Assembly (NCBI GenBank): GCA_041399205.1
Contig: JAWKTK010000017.1
Coordinates: forward strand, 143,445 to 207,444
DNA length: 64,000 nucleotides
Origin: JAGQOZ01 sp041399205
GTDB taxonomy: Bacteria > Planctomycetota > Planctomycetia > Pirellulales > Pirellulaceae
Direction of reading: 5' to 3'
Shown here: positions 20,339-29,928 of the stretch, one piece after another
How the letters are laid out: the number at the start of each line of letters is the position of its first letter
Numbering within the stretch: the stretch's first letter is position 1
The notes under the pieces: model-generated
The model's database searches: none
Told to the model about the DNA's origin: nothing
Seen by the model: the letters and a program-made list of their open reading frames with translations, nothing else
Position numbers and translations under genes: made by a program

Positions 20339-21496
20339 ATGAATCAGAAAACGATTGTACTTTCTCTGGATGGTTTGGGTGCGGGCTTTTTGGGGCCCTA
20401 TGGTAATACTTGGATTGAAACGCCAGCGTGGAACCGGCTGGCCAGCCAATCTGTTTTGTTCGAAAACGCGTTTGCCAATTCTGGCGATGTAAGGTCTTTC
20501 CAAAATTCGTGTTGGTCGAACGATAAACACGAGTCATTGCCAAATCTGTGGCAACGCGTCACCGCCGAATCGGAAACCGTCTTGGTATCAGATGCGTTGG
20601 ATCTTCAGGATCGCCTTCCGACCGGTGTGGACGTAATGCGTCAGGTGGACTATCCCGATGAAATGCGTTTGGCTGATTCGATTGAATCGAGTCGGTTCGC
20701 GGCGTATTTTGCTCGGTTGCTGGAAGCCATTGAAGAACGATCGGGCAACTACTTTTTGTGGGCGCAATGCGATCTCTTGACAACGTGCTGGGATGCTCCG
20801 CCCGAATTTCGCCAACAGTGGTCCGATGAAGGAGACGCCATACCGCCGGATTGCGTCGTACCGCCGTCGATCAAATTCGCAGACCTCGATCCCGACGAAC
20901 AGCATGCGTACGCGTGTGCCTATGCCGGACAAGTCACCGTACTGGACTATTGCTTGGAAGCGTTCTTGGATACTTTGCCAAGTGACGTGACGTTGCTGGT
21001 GATGGGAAATCGAGGATTCCCGCTGGGCGAACATGGTGTGATTGGTTTTGATTCCGCCGTGCCGCTGACTAACCTGAGCCATGTCCCGTTGCTGTTGCGG
21101 CTGGCGGATCATCCGCTGCGAGGCCAACGCGCACCCGGGTTTTGGCACCCCGCGGCGCTGGACGAATTCTTGACGCCGTGGTGCGAAGCCCATTCGATGG
21201 ACCAGGTCATGAAAAAGTGGCTGCTTAGGCCCGCGAATGAAAACTGGGCCATGACAACAGCATCTGGCGCTACCGCGATTCGCACTGAATGCTGGTTGAT
21301 GCTGCAGCGAGCAGGCGGAGATGTCAGCTTGTTTGTGAAACCCGATGATCGTTGGGAGGCGAACGATGTGGCGGATCGCTGCCCGCAAGTGGTTCAGGCG
21401 TTCCACTCGTTTCATCACCAGATTTTGGCCGATTCGAACTCTGCCACACCAAATCGGCCCATCGTCCCAGAACTGTTGGCTCGCTCCTTCGAATAA
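20339..21496 (+). CDS. Sulfatase-like protein lacking catalytic residues
   Basis: A 385-residue member of the alkaline phosphatase/sulfatase superfamily by its N-terminus (VLSLDGLGAGFLGPYGNTWIETPAWNRLA) and by MGNRGFPLGEHGVIGF, the counterpart of TSDHGFxLGEHG. The nucleophile motif CxPSR is absent: the expected place reads SGDVRSFQNSCW. The Asp-His metal ligands of the second motif are replaced by Asn-Arg. It is thus probably an inactive homologue or has changed function. No signal peptide is seen. It lies 31 bp after the cation-exchanger gene, on the same strand. The end is followed by a hairpin shared with the convergent gene. Confidence 0.82.
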   Translation: MNQKTIVLSLDGLGAGFLGPYGNTWIETPAWNRLASQSVLFENAFANSGDVRSFQNSCWSNDKHESLPNLWQRVTAESETVLVSDALDLQDRLPTGVDVMRQVDYPDEMRLADSIESSRFAAYFARLLEAIEERSGNYFLWAQCDLLTTCWDAPPEFRQQWSDEGDAIPPDCVVPPSIKFADLDPDEQHAYACAYAGQVTVLDYCLEAFLDTLPSDVTLLVMGNRGFPLGEHGVIGFDSAVPLTNLSHVPLLLRLADHPLRGQRAPGFWHPAALDEFLTPWCEAHSMDQVMKKWLLRPANENWAMTTASGATAIRTECWLMLQRAGGDVSLFVKPDDRWEANDVADRCPQVVQAFHSFHHQILADSNSATPNRPIVPELLARSFE

Positions 21497-21550
21497 TCGC
21501 ATGTCCGAATCGTCGAACGGCATCCGCGACCAGCAAAAGTGCAACCGACG

Positions 21551-21598
21551 AAAAAAAAACAAACAAAAATGAGGGCAGGCTGTTTCCAACCTGCCCTC
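21551..21598 (-). terminator. Intrinsic terminator for the EF-hand gene
   Basis: On the minus strand, a 9-bp perfect stem (gagggcagg/cctgccctc, 10-nt loop) is followed by a T-rich tract of about 19 bases. It lies 50 bp after the EF-hand gene stop and between convergent genes; the stem could also stop the plus-strand transcript. Confidence 0.8.
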
Positions 21599-21652
21599 GG
21601 TTCGGAAAAGGCAACACTTGTTGCTTCCGTTCAAATTTCTTCTGCCAAGATG

Positions 21653-22324
21653 CTATTCGGGTCGACGAGGTCGGCGACGTCCTTCTGGCGCGCCTTCTCC
21701 TTCCGCTCGTCCGGCTCCACGGCCGCCGAATCCACCACGTCCCGCAGGAATACTCTTTTCAATTTCTTCTTTGGTAAGGAAACCATCGCCATCTTCGTCC
21801 GCTCGTTCCATCATCCGAGCCATGCGTTCTGGCAGTTCCTCTGGAGATAGCTTGCCATCACCGTTGGCATCGTTTTCCATCAGCCGAGCAACCATGGCTT
21901 CCGGACCACCACCGGGTCCGACAGGGCCACCGAAACCACCGGGGCCTCCTGGTCCGCCAAAACCACCTTCGCCGCGCATCGGCATCAATTCTTCCATGGT
22001 CAGCTTGCCGTCTTCGTTTTTGTCTAACGTTTTCAAGGCAGCGACGGCGTTTTCGATTTCTTCGCTGGACAGAGTGCCATCTTCATCTTTATCCAACGCT
22101 TGCATGATGGGGAACATAGCCATCATCCGGCCCGGACCGCCACCACCAGGGCCGCCGAATCCACGACCAAAGCCGCCTCGGCGTCCACCTTCGCCACGTC
22201 CACCTTCGCCACGTTCTCCTTGTTCGCCACGAGGACCTCGACCTTCAGGCGGTTGTGCCAATACGACTTCGCCAACCAAGCACAAAGCTACAACACCAAC
22301 AGCTAAACCACGGATGACTTTCAT
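21653..22324 (-). CDS. Exported Gly-rich EF-hand protein
   Basis: A 223-residue protein. The ATG at 22324 gives a signal peptide (KVIRGLAVGVVALCLVGEVVLA); the frame extends further upstream without a signal. The mature part is rich in Gly, Arg and Pro and contains four EF-hand loops of the DxDxDG type (DKDEDGTLSSEEIE, DKNEDGKLTMEEL, DANGDGKLSPEEL, DEDGDGFLTKEEIE), in two pairs separated by a Gly-rich linker. It is a likely periplasmic or surface calcium-binding protein of the type common in planctomycetes. A strong terminator follows. Confidence 0.88.
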   Translation of the reverse strand: MKVIRGLAVGVVALCLVGEVVLAQPPEGRGPRGEQGERGEGGRGEGGRRGGFGRGFGGPGGGGPGRMMAMFPIMQALDKDEDGTLSSEEIENAVAALKTLDKNEDGKLTMEELMPMRGEGGFGGPGGPGGFGGPVGPGGGPEAMVARLMENDANGDGKLSPEELPERMARMMERADEDGDGFLTKEEIEKSIPAGRGGFGGRGAGRAEGEGAPEGRRRPRRPE

Positions 22325-22479
22325 CGAGATACTCCTCATTTTACTAGAATCAATTTCCGGCCCAGGATTGTTCAGCAGCCAATCGGCTGAACTGTTATCT
22401 TTAACCAACGGGACTGCCGCAGGTTTCGCACGCGTTGCGAATTTTTTCGATTAACCATTTTTTGGGAAAGGCCAATTCG

Positions 22480-23133
22480 ATGCCAAATGCTGCGATCATT
22501 TTGGCCGGTGGAATGAGCCGCCGCATGGGGCTACCCAAAGCGGACTTGCCCTTCGGCCCTGAAACAATTTTACGTCGTATCTTGCGAATTCTGCGGCCGG
22601 TTGTCGATCAACAGATCGTGGTCAACGCCGCAAATTCACTACCAACGGCGCTGCCCGGAGTGGTGGCAACGCAAGATCGCGACATTGATCTCGGGCCAAT
22701 GGAGGGGATTCGCGTTGGTCTACAAACGGCCGCCAAGTTGGACTTCGAAATTGCCTTTGTCACCAGTTGTGACGTTCCGCTGCTGCAGCCGGCGTTTGTA
22801 AGCAAGTTGCTGGAACAGCTTGGTTCGCACGAAGTAGTTGTCCCCGTGGACGAACAATTCCTGCATCCGATTTCCGCCGTGTACCGAACTGACTTGCATC
22901 ATCGAATCGAACGCATGCTGGCGGAAGGTCAGCGTCGACCGAAGGCATTGATAGAACAATCCGATGCCAAGCTGATTCCGGTTGCCGAGTTGCAATCGGT
23001 GGACGCTAACTTGGATTCCTTGCGCAACTGCAATCATCCAGAAGATTATGCTGCTGCGTTGTTAGCTGCCGGTTTCGACATGCCGGATAAAATCCGACGC
23101 AGCTTGTTTCCTGATGACTGCTCGACAGCTTGA
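22480..23133 (+). CDS. mobA: Molybdenum cofactor guanylyltransferase
   Basis: A 217-residue protein with the nucleotidyltransferase signature LAGGMSRRMGLPK (8-20), the Asp of TSCDVPLL (about 96) and GPMEGIRVGL, as in MobA. MobA transfers GMP from GTP to molybdopterin to form the guanine dinucleotide cofactor. The start at 22480 is chosen because the motif then lies at the usual distance from the N-terminus. No other molybdenum cofactor genes are in the window. A hairpin terminator follows at 23166-23192. MobA-like MocA enzymes cannot be wholly excluded. Confidence 0.85.
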   Translation: MPNAAIILAGGMSRRMGLPKADLPFGPETILRRILRILRPVVDQQIVVNAANSLPTALPGVVATQDRDIDLGPMEGIRVGLQTAAKLDFEIAFVTSCDVPLLQPAFVSKLLEQLGSHEVVVPVDEQFLHPISAVYRTDLHHRIERMLAEGQRRPKALIEQSDAKLIPVAELQSVDANLDSLRNCNHPEDYAAALLAAGFDMPDKIRRSLFPDDCSTA

Positions 23134-23165
23134 TGCCGTGTCACGACGGACGCGAAGCGCATGAA

Positions 23166-23192
23166 AAAAGCCTGACGACGAGCCAGGCTTTT
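23166..23192. terminator. Bidirectional intrinsic terminator
   Basis: The stem aaaagcctg/caggctttt with a 9-nt loop gives T-runs in both directions. It sits between the convergent mobA and sigma factor genes and can serve both. Confidence 0.75.
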
Positions 23193-23254
23193 AGAACGCA
23201 ATGGTGGAGGAGGAGCTGCGTTGTATTGTCAACGTCTCGCAGGATTGCGTGACG

Positions 23255-24748
23255 TTAGATATTGTTTTGCACGGAAGGTGGAATATCGACACCTTCCAGG
23301 AATCCCATCAGGCCTCGGCAACGATACGGTTGCTGCAACTTCTTGACGGCTTTGGATTCAATCTGGCGGACACGTTCTCGAGTCACCGAAAAGATCTGAC
23401 CCACTTCTTCTAACGTATACGTGTAGCCGTCCGTCAAGCCGTATCGCAGTCGCAAGATTTCTCGTTCACGGTGATTCAGAATTTGTAAGGCACCTTCGAT
23501 CTGTTGTTTCAGGGCTTCTTGATTGGTGTCGTACAACGGATCGTCGTCGCGGTAGTCTTCCAGGAATTCGCCAAAGTAGCTGTCGTCGTGGTCGCCCACG
23601 GGTTGGTCCAAGGACAGTGGCTGACGAGCCATCTTGATAATGCAGCGAGCGTCATCGAGCGACAATTTGGCTCGTTCGGCTACTTCTTCGGGCGTTGGTT
23701 CGCGACCTAGTTCTTGCACTAGATCTCGAGTCACCTGTCGAACTCGGCTCATCGTTTCAATCATGTGCACCGGCACTCGGATCGTTCGGCTCTGATCCGC
23801 GATGGCTCGAGTGATCGCTTGTCGAATCCACCAAGTGGCATATGTCGAAAACTTGTAGCCTCGTGCATGTTCAAACTTATCTACCGCTCGCATCAGACCG
23901 GTATTGCCTTCCTGAATCAGATCCAGGAACGTGAGACCTCGGTTACGATACTTTTTGGCAATCGAAACCACCAGCCGCAAGTTACCGGCCGAGAGTTCTC
24001 GTTTGGCCGCATCATAATCATGTCGATAGCTCTCGGTCCGTTCGACTCGACGAATCAGCGTTGCGGGCGATTCCAATGTGATTCGCATGAAGTAATGCAA
24101 TTCCGCGCGAAGTGCCTCGACCGACTGACCGCTTTCCGCATCGTGTAGTTCAATTTGTTGCTTGAGTTGTTGCATGCGACGAGCGATCTCGGCAGCTTTT
24201 TCAAACAACGGCATCAAACGTTGCGTTCGCAAGTTCAATTCTTCGACAAGTCGAACCGCTCGATTTCGACGGCACGTCAAACGTCGCCAAGCAGCCTTCT
24301 TTTCGTCAGTCGTCTTCTTCTTGGAAACGGCAATTCGATAATCTTGCTGATTCTGTACCAGAATACGTCGTAGCGTTTTGACATTCGGCGGAATTCGCTT
24401 CAAGATCCGCTTTTTCTCGGCCGTATTGGTTACCGACACTTCAATCGTGCGGTCCAATCGCAATTCACCGTCGCGAACTTTTTCCAACGCAGTGACAGCC
24501 GCTTGCAACATGAAGTCGGTGGCCAACATGTTCTGGCGGAAACGAATCCGAGTCTTTTCAATTTTCTTGGCCGCCGCAATTTCTTCTTGTCGATCCAGCA
24601 AGGGAATTTCACCCATCTGCATCAAGTACATGCGAACCGGATCGTCCGTAGCAATGGTCGATTCCGAATCGGCACTGGATAGTTCCGATTCTTCCGAAAA
24701 TGTGTCGTCCGGGCGAGTGGACTTTTTCCGACGTACCTTCTTCTTCAT
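23255..24748 (-). CDS. rpoD: Primary sigma-70 factor
   Basis: From ATG 24748 the product has 497 residues beginning with a Lys/Arg-rich segment (MKKKVRRKKS). The frame is open to 25111 but the upstream part is not protein-like. Region 1.2 reads DDPVRMYLMQMGEIPLL. Regions 2.1-2.4 read NLRLVVSIAKKYRNRGL, DLIQEGNTGLMRAVDKFE and YATWWIRQAITRAIADQ. Region 3 includes LVQELGREPTPEEVAE. Region 4.2 is VTRERVRQIESKAVKKLQ. A non-conserved helical region of about 200 residues lies between 1.2 and 2. This is group-1/2 sigma architecture; whether it is the sole housekeeping factor cannot be told from one window. No strong ribosome site was found. Confidence 0.9.
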   Translation of the reverse strand: MKKKVRRKKSTRPDDTFSEESELSSADSESTIATDDPVRMYLMQMGEIPLLDRQEEIAAAKKIEKTRIRFRQNMLATDFMLQAAVTALEKVRDGELRLDRTIEVSVTNTAEKKRILKRIPPNVKTLRRILVQNQQDYRIAVSKKKTTDEKKAAWRRLTCRRNRAVRLVEELNLRTQRLMPLFEKAAEIARRMQQLKQQIELHDAESGQSVEALRAELHYFMRITLESPATLIRRVERTESYRHDYDAAKRELSAGNLRLVVSIAKKYRNRGLTFLDLIQEGNTGLMRAVDKFEHARGYKFSTYATWWIRQAITRAIADQSRTIRVPVHMIETMSRVRQVTRDLVQELGREPTPEEVAERAKLSLDDARCIIKMARQPLSLDQPVGDHDDSYFGEFLEDYRDDDPLYDTNQEALKQQIEGALQILNHREREILRLRYGLTDGYTYTLEEVGQIFSVTRERVRQIESKAVKKLQQPYRCRGLMGFLEGVDIPPSVQNNI

Positions 24749-25063
24749 AGTGGCGATGGCTCCTTGGGCAGGAGTTGAGGAGCGTTTCTTGGAGGAAATG
24801 CGAGAACTCAGTTGATGGGTGTTCGGCACGTTGCGGTTCCTCGACGAAGCAATGTTGATGGGGCTGGTCCCTGTCCGTGAGAGAGTGTTGAGATGGTTTC
24901 GCAGTATCGATGCCAAACCCGAATGAAACCCGCAAGTTCGACCGGAAGTGACTGCCAGAAAACAACTTACGGCAATTCGCCTGAATAAACGAACGAGCGG
25001 GGTTGTTGTATTGACGCAACACAGATGTTCAATTGTCAACGCGTTGCCTCCCGACCACGAGGG
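24749..25063. other. Divergent intergenic region, no gene
   Basis: It lies between the start of the sigma factor (minus strand) and that of the enoyl-CoA hydratase-like gene (plus strand). It must contain both promoters, but no consensus boxes are clear enough to call. Confidence 0.45.
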
Positions 25064-25948
25064 ATGGCGTCTCAGTTTGAGCAAGCAAATCACAGGAAAC
25101 CAAAAGAACAAGGGTGGCAGGCAGTGATTTTTGGGGAAACATCAGGAAACGGACACTCGCCGGATGCGGCCAAGGTGGATGTCCGAGTGGATGCGCCGAG
25201 CGGCACGATTGTGTTGAATTTCAAATCCAAGCGAAATGCCATGTCGCGTTCGCTGATGGACCAGCTGACACAAGCGTTTCAGGATTTGCATTTAGAGAAG
25301 CGAGTTCGCGCGGTGATTCTGACTGGAGCGGGCAATGCGTTTTGTTCGGGAACGGACCTGCATGAACTGCAAGAAGCGGCGCAAAATGACGACCAAGGGT
25401 TCGCTGTCTGGTTTGACGATGTGGAACGTCTGAAAACGCTGTACGAAACGATGCTGCAGTTCCCTAAGCCGATCATCGCCGCCGTGAACGGTATGGCCGC
25501 GGGAACCGGTTTAGGACTGGTAGCAGCATCCGACATCGTCATCGCCGCTCCATCCGCACATTTTTCCACGCCCGAACCACGACGAGGCCTCGTCAGTGGA
25601 CTCGTAACTCCGTTGTTGGCGTTTCGAATCGGAGGTGGATTGGCGGCGGACTGGCTGCTGAGAAGCAAAACGATTGACTCGCAACGAGCATTCGAAATCG
25701 GCTTGGTCCATGAATTGGTTGAAACCGATTTACTGTGGGCCAAAGCACAAGCCGTGGCCAGCGAAGTAGCCGAATCGGCTGCGGAATCGATCTTGATCAC
25801 CAAACGCATGCTGTACGAAAGTGTTGGCGAAGACCTGACCAAGTTCATGGCGTCCGCGGCCGCCAGCATGGCAACCGCTCGCACCACCGAAGCCGCCAAA
25901 GAAGGCATCGCCGCCTTCCTGGAAAAACGAACTCCACAGTGGCCGTAG
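25064..25948 (+). CDS. Enoyl-CoA hydratase/isomerase family protein
   Basis: A 294-residue crotonase-fold protein. The two oxyanion-hole segments are visible: AFCSGTDLHEL (about 96-106) and NGMAAGTGLGLVAASDIVIA (about 144-163). EPRRGLVSG follows where the catalytic Glu region usually lies. The N-terminal 45 residues before VDVRVDAPSGTIVLN are not conserved, so the start is uncertain: ATG 25064 follows a weak GAGGG, and one start lies further upstream. It probably acts on an acyl-CoA thioester in fatty-acid or side-chain breakdown. No beta-oxidation partners are adjacent. Confidence 0.88.
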   Translation: MASQFEQANHRKPKEQGWQAVIFGETSGNGHSPDAAKVDVRVDAPSGTIVLNFKSKRNAMSRSLMDQLTQAFQDLHLEKRVRAVILTGAGNAFCSGTDLHELQEAAQNDDQGFAVWFDDVERLKTLYETMLQFPKPIIAAVNGMAAGTGLGLVAASDIVIAAPSAHFSTPEPRRGLVSGLVTPLLAFRIGGGLAADWLLRSKTIDSQRAFEIGLVHELVETDLLWAKAQAVASEVAESAAESILITKRMLYESVGEDLTKFMASAAASMATARTTEAAKEGIAAFLEKRTPQWP

Positions 25949-26039
25949 TGAATTTGTGAAAACGGCTAAAGCGACAACATCGGCCGAGGCCACCGATGCG
26001 CTTACATTCTTCATAGATGCAAAACGTAAGTGACGGGAA

Positions 26040-26240
26040 ACTGAGTGCTTCTGCAGTCCCTCGCTGACGGTTTGAAGTTACGCTTCCATAGCCCGACGCG
26101 TTAGCGAGGGAAAAACGTACTGTTTCACTGGTCCCTCGCTGACGCTTCGCCAAGAAACCTGCCGGAAAACGCGAATGCGCAACTTCGAAACGCGTTAGCG
26201 AGGGAAAAACGGAGTTTCCTGTCGCTGACGCTTCGGGCTA
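26040..26240. repeat. Dispersed palindromic repeat cluster, copy A
   Basis: It contains agcccgacgcgttagcgag followed by tccctcgctgacgcttcg, then accctgccgg-like linker and gaaaacgcgaatgcgcaact, then another gcgttagcgaggga...cgctgacgcttcgggcta. The same order of blocks occurs at 60975-61115. The words gttagcgaggga and tccctcgctaac are reverse complements, so each unit can form a hairpin. The flanking 25949-26350 has no other supported gene. Confidence 0.65.
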
Positions 26241-26350
26241 AAATCTTCGATTTTTCACGAACGAACCTGACGATGATCTCGCGCTGGAACTGATCCCAAA
26301 ACCGAATTCACTTGAACAAACGCGTCCGTCCACCAATCCACCACAATCGG

Positions 26351-27324
26351 TTACTTCGTTCGAATCGATCGCCTCAGCTTGAATCACAAACAAACGAATA
26401 CCAAGCACGGCACAGCGGAGAAATTTGGTTCCGGTACAAAGGCCAAAAGTCGAAATCGTCGCGGCGTCGTCGTCCAAGCCGTTGTCTCCATGGGCTTCAT
26501 GCCAAAATAATTTACTCATAGCAGTCTTAAAAACCTCCGCGGACGATGGCTTCCGTCTCGAGTCGGCCATTGTTTCCGTCCACTCCCTCAGGTTACCGTC
26601 CTGATCGAATGTACCCCAAGGGCTAGGGTAGTCTGCGAATGAGCCGACTTCGGTAGTAGAAGGCTAACGCCATCGTTGCGATCACAATTCGCGTCTGTCA
26701 GACATGAAATCGTGTCGCTGCCGGTTGCAAATTGGAAGTAATAGTCGGTCAACGGATCGTAGTAGGCTGCCTTATACCATTCGTCCTCGGTCGGAATCAC
26801 CCAAGTTGCATCCGGATTGCGATCGACATCAAATTCATCCAAACGGGTAATGACCATTCCGTTCAACGTGTACGAACCATCCTCGGTGGTCGAAGGATCT
26901 TGGTTACCTTGCGGTTGACCATTGTGCATCCAATTGGCAAAACGCATCGCCTGCAGCAGGTTAACGCCGCCAACAGGCCGGTTCGCCCATGCTTCATCGT
27001 TGTCGCGAAGAAAGTATTCGTACTGACCATCTTCGCCGCGACGATCCAAACCACTGAGGCTGGGCGTGTCGTACAATCGAATATTATCGTACAGCCTGTA
27101 CGTATCGGTCTTATGACCGAATTCAAGAACTCGATATACTGCGAGTACGTGATTTCAAACTGACCGATTTGATACGGATAATCAACTCCACCAACCTCGC
27201 GATTTCCCAAGAAAATTTCGGATACGTCGGGCGTGTTTCCTGGGCTCCTGACGGATACCAAAGGAATCTCCACGGCGTACAATCCGTTGGAAAACAACAA
27301 CAGCATTGAAATACTACGCAGCAT
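26351..27324 (-). pseudogene. FGE/SUMF1-type protein with PEP-CTERM end, frameshifted
   Basis: The start at 27324 gives a signal peptide (MLRSISMLLLFSNGLYAVEI), followed by GNTPDVSEIFLGNREVGGVDYPYQIGQFEIT-like FGE opening residues and YSQYIEFLNSV. The frame shifts near 27110 and continues as the 26588-27076 frame with GVNLLQAMRFANWMHNG and IPTEDEWYKAAYYDP, both typical of the formylglycine-generating-enzyme fold. Shifts near 26590-26650 and near 26470-26545 follow, with WGTFDQDGNLREWTETMADS and a final FVPEPN-hydrophobic-KLRRS segment. It was an exported, PEP-CTERM-sorted FGE-like protein. At least three lesions make it a pseudogene. Confidence 0.78.
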
Positions 27325-27702
27325 TGCTGAACTCCAAATGGTGTCGAAAGTTTTCAGAAAATAAACGTGAACCACCTGCAGTGTATCAAGATCGCCTACG
27401 AACACCAACACTTTTGGAAAAACACGGTCTCACGCATTCACAGTCTTTTTCTTTGGCGAACTGATCGCACGTTGCGGGCACTTTGTGAATTCGCTTGCCG
27501 AAATCTCATTTTGGAACTTGAAGGAACTCGCGCCTCTTCAGTCGACCGCATGTAGGTTGTTCGTCCATGCAGATAACCGGACGAGACGAGATCATACGTT
27601 TCCTGGTACGCCCCCGGCACGTTGTCCAAGCCAGCACGCGTCGCACTGGCGCTTCCATCGCGTGAAACAAGATGTTCGACGCGGTGCGAAATCAATGCTC
27701 GA
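27325..27702. other. Intergenic, nothing recognised
   Basis: About 380 bp between the FGE-like pseudogene start and the stop of the next minus-strand gene. Frames here lack ribosome sites and protein character. No repeat or hairpin was noticed. Confidence 0.45.
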
Positions 27703-29928
27703 TTATGTCGTGCGTCGACGTACCAACAGGAACACTGCGATTCCAATCGACACTAACCAACCGGCAGTCGGTTCGGGCACAGGGCGCACGCCAACCGAAT
27801 CACCTTCGTAACCGCCAAAAGTAAACGCGGCCACAAGATCGTTGGTATTGAATTCGCGATCTCCGTTCCAATCGCCGGTTTCCCACGTGGAATTGCCGAT
27901 GAGCGTGTCTTCGTATTCACCCGCGGTGAACACGGTAACCAAGTCAGAACTGTCAAACACCATGTCTCCGTTCGCATCACCAGGTGCGGCTTGAAATCCG
28001 TCCAGTGAAAGTCCATGCTGCGAATACTGGAACGTGAAGAAGAAGCCATTCACGGCATCGTTAAACGAACCTCGGAAATCGATCGTGTCTTCCACGTTTA
28101 GTTCGTAACCATCCAAACTGACCGAATTGAACTGTCCCGCTAAAGCTTCGCCCGCTGAAATCAATTCGATGGAATGCGACTGTCCGACTTGCGGCCGAAA
28201 TCCGTTTTCAAACGCCATCTCCAGTCGGCCACCGACGGTGATATTCGAACCAACCACAATCTGGTCGTGCTGCGGATCGTTCGGGTTCGAATTGTCCGTA
28301 CCTCGCATCCCCAGCCGCAGCGTCCCTTCGCTCAACTGGTCGATGTTGGCTTCAAATTTCAGGATTCCATCTGGATCGATCAGTCCTTGCGACAAGACTT
28401 CACCCAATACAGTTCCGGACCCCATTAGTGAACCGCCTCGCAGTTCGACCGCCAACGTGTCCAGCGTCGATTGGTTCAAGCCAACCCGACCACCCGTTTC
28501 AATTATGACGGAACCAAAAGTGGTCAGCGTATTATTCTTTTGAACGTCAATCGTCATAGGACCGACGGTACCACTGACGTTGATCGAATGCACCGACGAA
28601 TCCTCCGAAACCGTCGCCACCTTGCCAGACGGATTGTCATCGTTGGCCAGATTGGCAATCCAAAGCTGACGAGGCGTTCCTGGAGCAGTCCAGTTAGCGC
28701 CAATAGACCATGTCCCCGAATCGGCAGTCCACTGGTGCGTGGTGGTGACGGGATCGCTGATACCCAAATACGAATTGCCTTGCTGAGGATTTATGGTGAG
28801 ATCTCGATCTCCAAACAGATTCATCCCGATCAGTCCCGGCAGAATATTGAAACCGTCTCGAGGATCAGTGATATTCAAAACCACCAACGGCACGTTTTGC
28901 AGTGTCAGACCGCCACCGGTTCCGTTCAGATGAAATTCGTCCGCGATGAAGCCGGGAACTTCTTGCGTTTCGCCCGACACACCGGCCACTCGAACAACAA
29001 AGTCGGGTTCGTCATTCGAAACATCAAATCCCAGCGTGGCAGCAACTTGATCCGAAACAATCGAAGCCTGAGCGCCGGTATCGAACAGCATGTCCACGTT
29101 GCTTTGCGAAAAGCCGTTATTCTTCGCGTTCGCTTTCAAGAAAAACATGCCACCGGCGGATGGCGTGCTGGGATCGTTGGCCAGATCGTTAATATCCAAG
29201 TTCAGCAGATTCGGGAAAAAAGCCGGCGGTGACGAACCGGCCAAACCAAAGGAATAGGTCATTGCCAAACGTCTGGCAGGCGGATCCACCGTTCCCGGCA
29301 ATTCAATATCCAATGCCGGAGTTCGCACGGTTCGGTCATCCATCTGCACAATTTGAAGATCACTATGACGAATCACCGTTGTATATTCGCCGGACAAGGC
29401 CGTGCCCACAATGCTGGGCAAGGACGAATCACTAGGAGCACTCAAGACCGACACGTTGAACTGGCCTCCCAGTCGAATCGGATCACCCGTTAGCGGTGTA
29501 GATGAAGTTCTAGCCTGCATACCGGAAATGAAGATTCCCAATGGATCGCTATTACGCAGATTGACGATGCCGCCACCAACACCCAAAACCGGTGTGAAGT
29601 TGGAACCTTCACGACCGGCTCCGGCGACGTTGAAGGCTTGATAGTCATCAAAGCCAAGGATGTGCGCGACCGAACCGGTATCGTACGTCGCCACAGCATA
29701 GTGCGGCGTGGCATTCTTAGGCAGTTGGTTGCCGACTGTCACGGACGAATTGGTCGCAGTCCAGACACTATCATCTCGATCTCGTCGATCCGTGATACTC
29801 ATAATCACTTGCGGAGAATTTCCCGCAATGGGCACTCGGTAGTCTTGCGCCCATCCGTTCAGCGTCAAGAAACAGGCCAGCGCCAACGCGGCCCAAGATA
29901 AAGAAAAACTGTCTAGCCTACCCACCAT
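27703..29928 (-). CDS. PEP-CTERM protein with two Asp-Thr-Gly aspartic-protease motifs
   Basis: A 741-residue exported protein. The ATG at 29928 is preceded by GAGGAG and starts a signal peptide (SLSWAALALACFLTLNGWAQ). Residues 30-400 look like an aspartic-protease pair: YDTGSVAHILG (D83) and FDTGAQASIV (D283), with GLIGMNLFG later in the second lobe. Residues 400-640 carry autotransporter-like strand repeats (SVIIETGGRVGLN, ELRGGSLMGSGTVLGEV). The tail has two dockerin-like sites (GDANGDMVFDSSD, GDWNGDREFNTND), VPEP, a hydrophobic helix and RRR, a PEP-CTERM tag. It is probably a surface-anchored protease or protease-like adhesin. Activity is not proven, but both Asp-Thr-Gly triads are intact. 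Confidence 0.85.
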   Translation of the reverse strand: MVGRLDSFSLSWAALALACFLTLNGWAQDYRVPIAGNSPQVIMSITDRRDRDDSVWTATNSSVTVGNQLPKNATPHYAVATYDTGSVAHILGFDDYQAFNVAGAGREGSNFTPVLGVGGGIVNLRNSDPLGIFISGMQARTSSTPLTGDPIRLGGQFNVSVLSAPSDSSLPSIVGTALSGEYTTVIRHSDLQIVQMDDRTVRTPALDIELPGTVDPPARRLAMTYSFGLAGSSPPAFFPNLLNLDINDLANDPSTPSAGGMFFLKANAKNNGFSQSNVDMLFDTGAQASIVSDQVAATLGFDVSNDEPDFVVRVAGVSGETQEVPGFIADEFHLNGTGGGLTLQNVPLVVLNITDPRDGFNILPGLIGMNLFGDRDLTINPQQGNSYLGISDPVTTTHQWTADSGTWSIGANWTAPGTPRQLWIANLANDDNPSGKVATVSEDSSVHSINVSGTVGPMTIDVQKNNTLTTFGSVIIETGGRVGLNQSTLDTLAVELRGGSLMGSGTVLGEVLSQGLIDPDGILKFEANIDQLSEGTLRLGMRGTDNSNPNDPQHDQIVVGSNITVGGRLEMAFENGFRPQVGQSHSIELISAGEALAGQFNSVSLDGYELNVEDTIDFRGSFNDAVNGFFFTFQYSQHGLSLDGFQAAPGDANGDMVFDSSDLVTVFTAGEYEDTLIGNSTWETGDWNGDREFNTNDLVAAFTFGGYEGDSVGVRPVPEPTAGWLVSIGIAVFLLVRRRTT

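Noticed and set aside
20588..21634. Minus-strand frame of 348 codons opposite the sulfatase-like gene
   Set aside because: It is antisense to a clear superfamily member and is rich in His, Arg and Gln, as shadows often are.
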